Made by a program: the position numbers and the translations under genes. From the NCBI GenBank assembly GCA_035283065.1, contig DATEUP010000163.1, forward strand, positions 1 through 5,209: a stretch of DNA of 5,209 nucleotides. The letters run 5' to 3'. Source of the DNA: DATEUP01 sp035283065 (lineage in GTDB: Archaea > Thermoplasmatota > DTKX01 > DATEUP01). This document shows, piece after piece, positions 5,153-5,209 of this stretch (its first letter is position 1; the number at the start of each line of letters is the position of its first letter). Below the pieces are notes generated by a model. It was given only the letters and a program-made list of their open reading frames with translations. It did not search any database and was not told the DNA's origin.

Positions 5153-5209
5153 GCCCCCGCTTTCGCTCACCTCCCCCCCTCGCGTTAAAAGGGGGCGCCC
5201 GTAATGGGG
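5153..5209 (+). promoter_or_regulatory. Downstream gap: small inverted repeat and possible promoter
   Basis: After the permease stop there is a C-rich stretch, then CCCCCT (5175-5180) and AGGGGG (5190-5195), 6-bp arms around a 9-nt spacer. GTTAAAA (5184-5190) within it is AT-rich enough for a TATA-like box and may serve a gene starting just past the right edge. An ATG at 5204 lies too close to that box for a standard archaeal promoter, though the G-run could act as a weak Shine-Dalgarno. There is no T-run typical of an archaeal terminator. Confidence 0.3.

Noticed and set aside
3983..5170. A long minus-strand frame (395 codons) opposite the exporter genes.
   Set aside because: Its translation is His/Asp/Glu/Arg-rich with no domain, the pattern expected from the antisense of high-GC codons, and both exporter genes beneath it are complete and family-typical.
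1..5209. CRISPR arrays, tRNA or rRNA genes, insertion sequences, toxin-antitoxin or defence modules.
   Set aside because: I saw no regularly spaced repeats, no tRNA-like T-arm outside coding sequence, no transposase, and no composition shift; an isolated exonuclease is not enough to call a defence system.
5153..5209. Intrinsic terminator after the permease.
   Set aside because: The CCCCCT/AGGGGG arms are not followed by a T-run, and the AT-rich spacer looks as much like a promoter box for the next gene.

Overview
The window is GC-rich (G or C at most third codon positions) and carries six protein-coding genes in a compact layout. It reads most naturally as archaeal chromosome, probably a high-GC euryarchaeal or Thermoplasmatota-like lineage. 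The reasons are: a winged-HTH regulator whose C-terminal half resembles a family I know from archaea; short TA-rich boxes about 25 nt ahead of several start codons, as expected for archaeal TATA promoters with leaderless or nearly leaderless transcripts; a BRE-like purine-rich stretch next to two of these boxes; and a clear Shine-Dalgarno only at the internal gene of the transporter operon. The proteins lack the extreme acidity of haloarchaea. The lineage is inference and I cannot name a species.

Layout, left to right. (1) Minus strand, cut by the left edge: the first 342 residues of an FAD-dependent oxidase of the GlcD/YdiJ type. (2) Divergent from it across 69 bp, plus strand: an unrecognised 215-aa protein with two predicted N-terminal membrane segments. 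(3) Plus strand, 53 nt later: a winged-HTH transcriptional regulator of about 280 aa. (4) Minus strand, convergent with the regulator and separated by 7 bp: a 204-aa DEDDy-type 3'-5' exonuclease (RNase H-like fold, YprB-like). (5) Divergent from it across 109 bp, plus strand: a two-gene operon for an ABC-2 exporter, made of a DrrA-like ATPase and a six-helix DrrB-like permease. (6) The last 57 bp hold a small inverted repeat and a possible promoter for the next gene.

The only tight functional unit is the ABC exporter pair, where ATPase and permease are 8 nt apart and the permease Shine-Dalgarno overlaps the ATPase stop. The two-helix protein and the regulator may be co-transcribed, but nothing shows that the regulator controls its neighbours. 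The exonuclease and the exporter share a divergent control region with a perfect 16-bp palindrome placed almost equally far from both TATA-like boxes. I see no mobile element, CRISPR array, tRNA or rRNA. No gene-free stretch exceeds about 110 bp. Most of the window is ordinary; the most noteworthy items are the symmetric divergent promoter, the unrecognised membrane protein, and a perfect 12-bp inverted repeat inside the oxidase gene.
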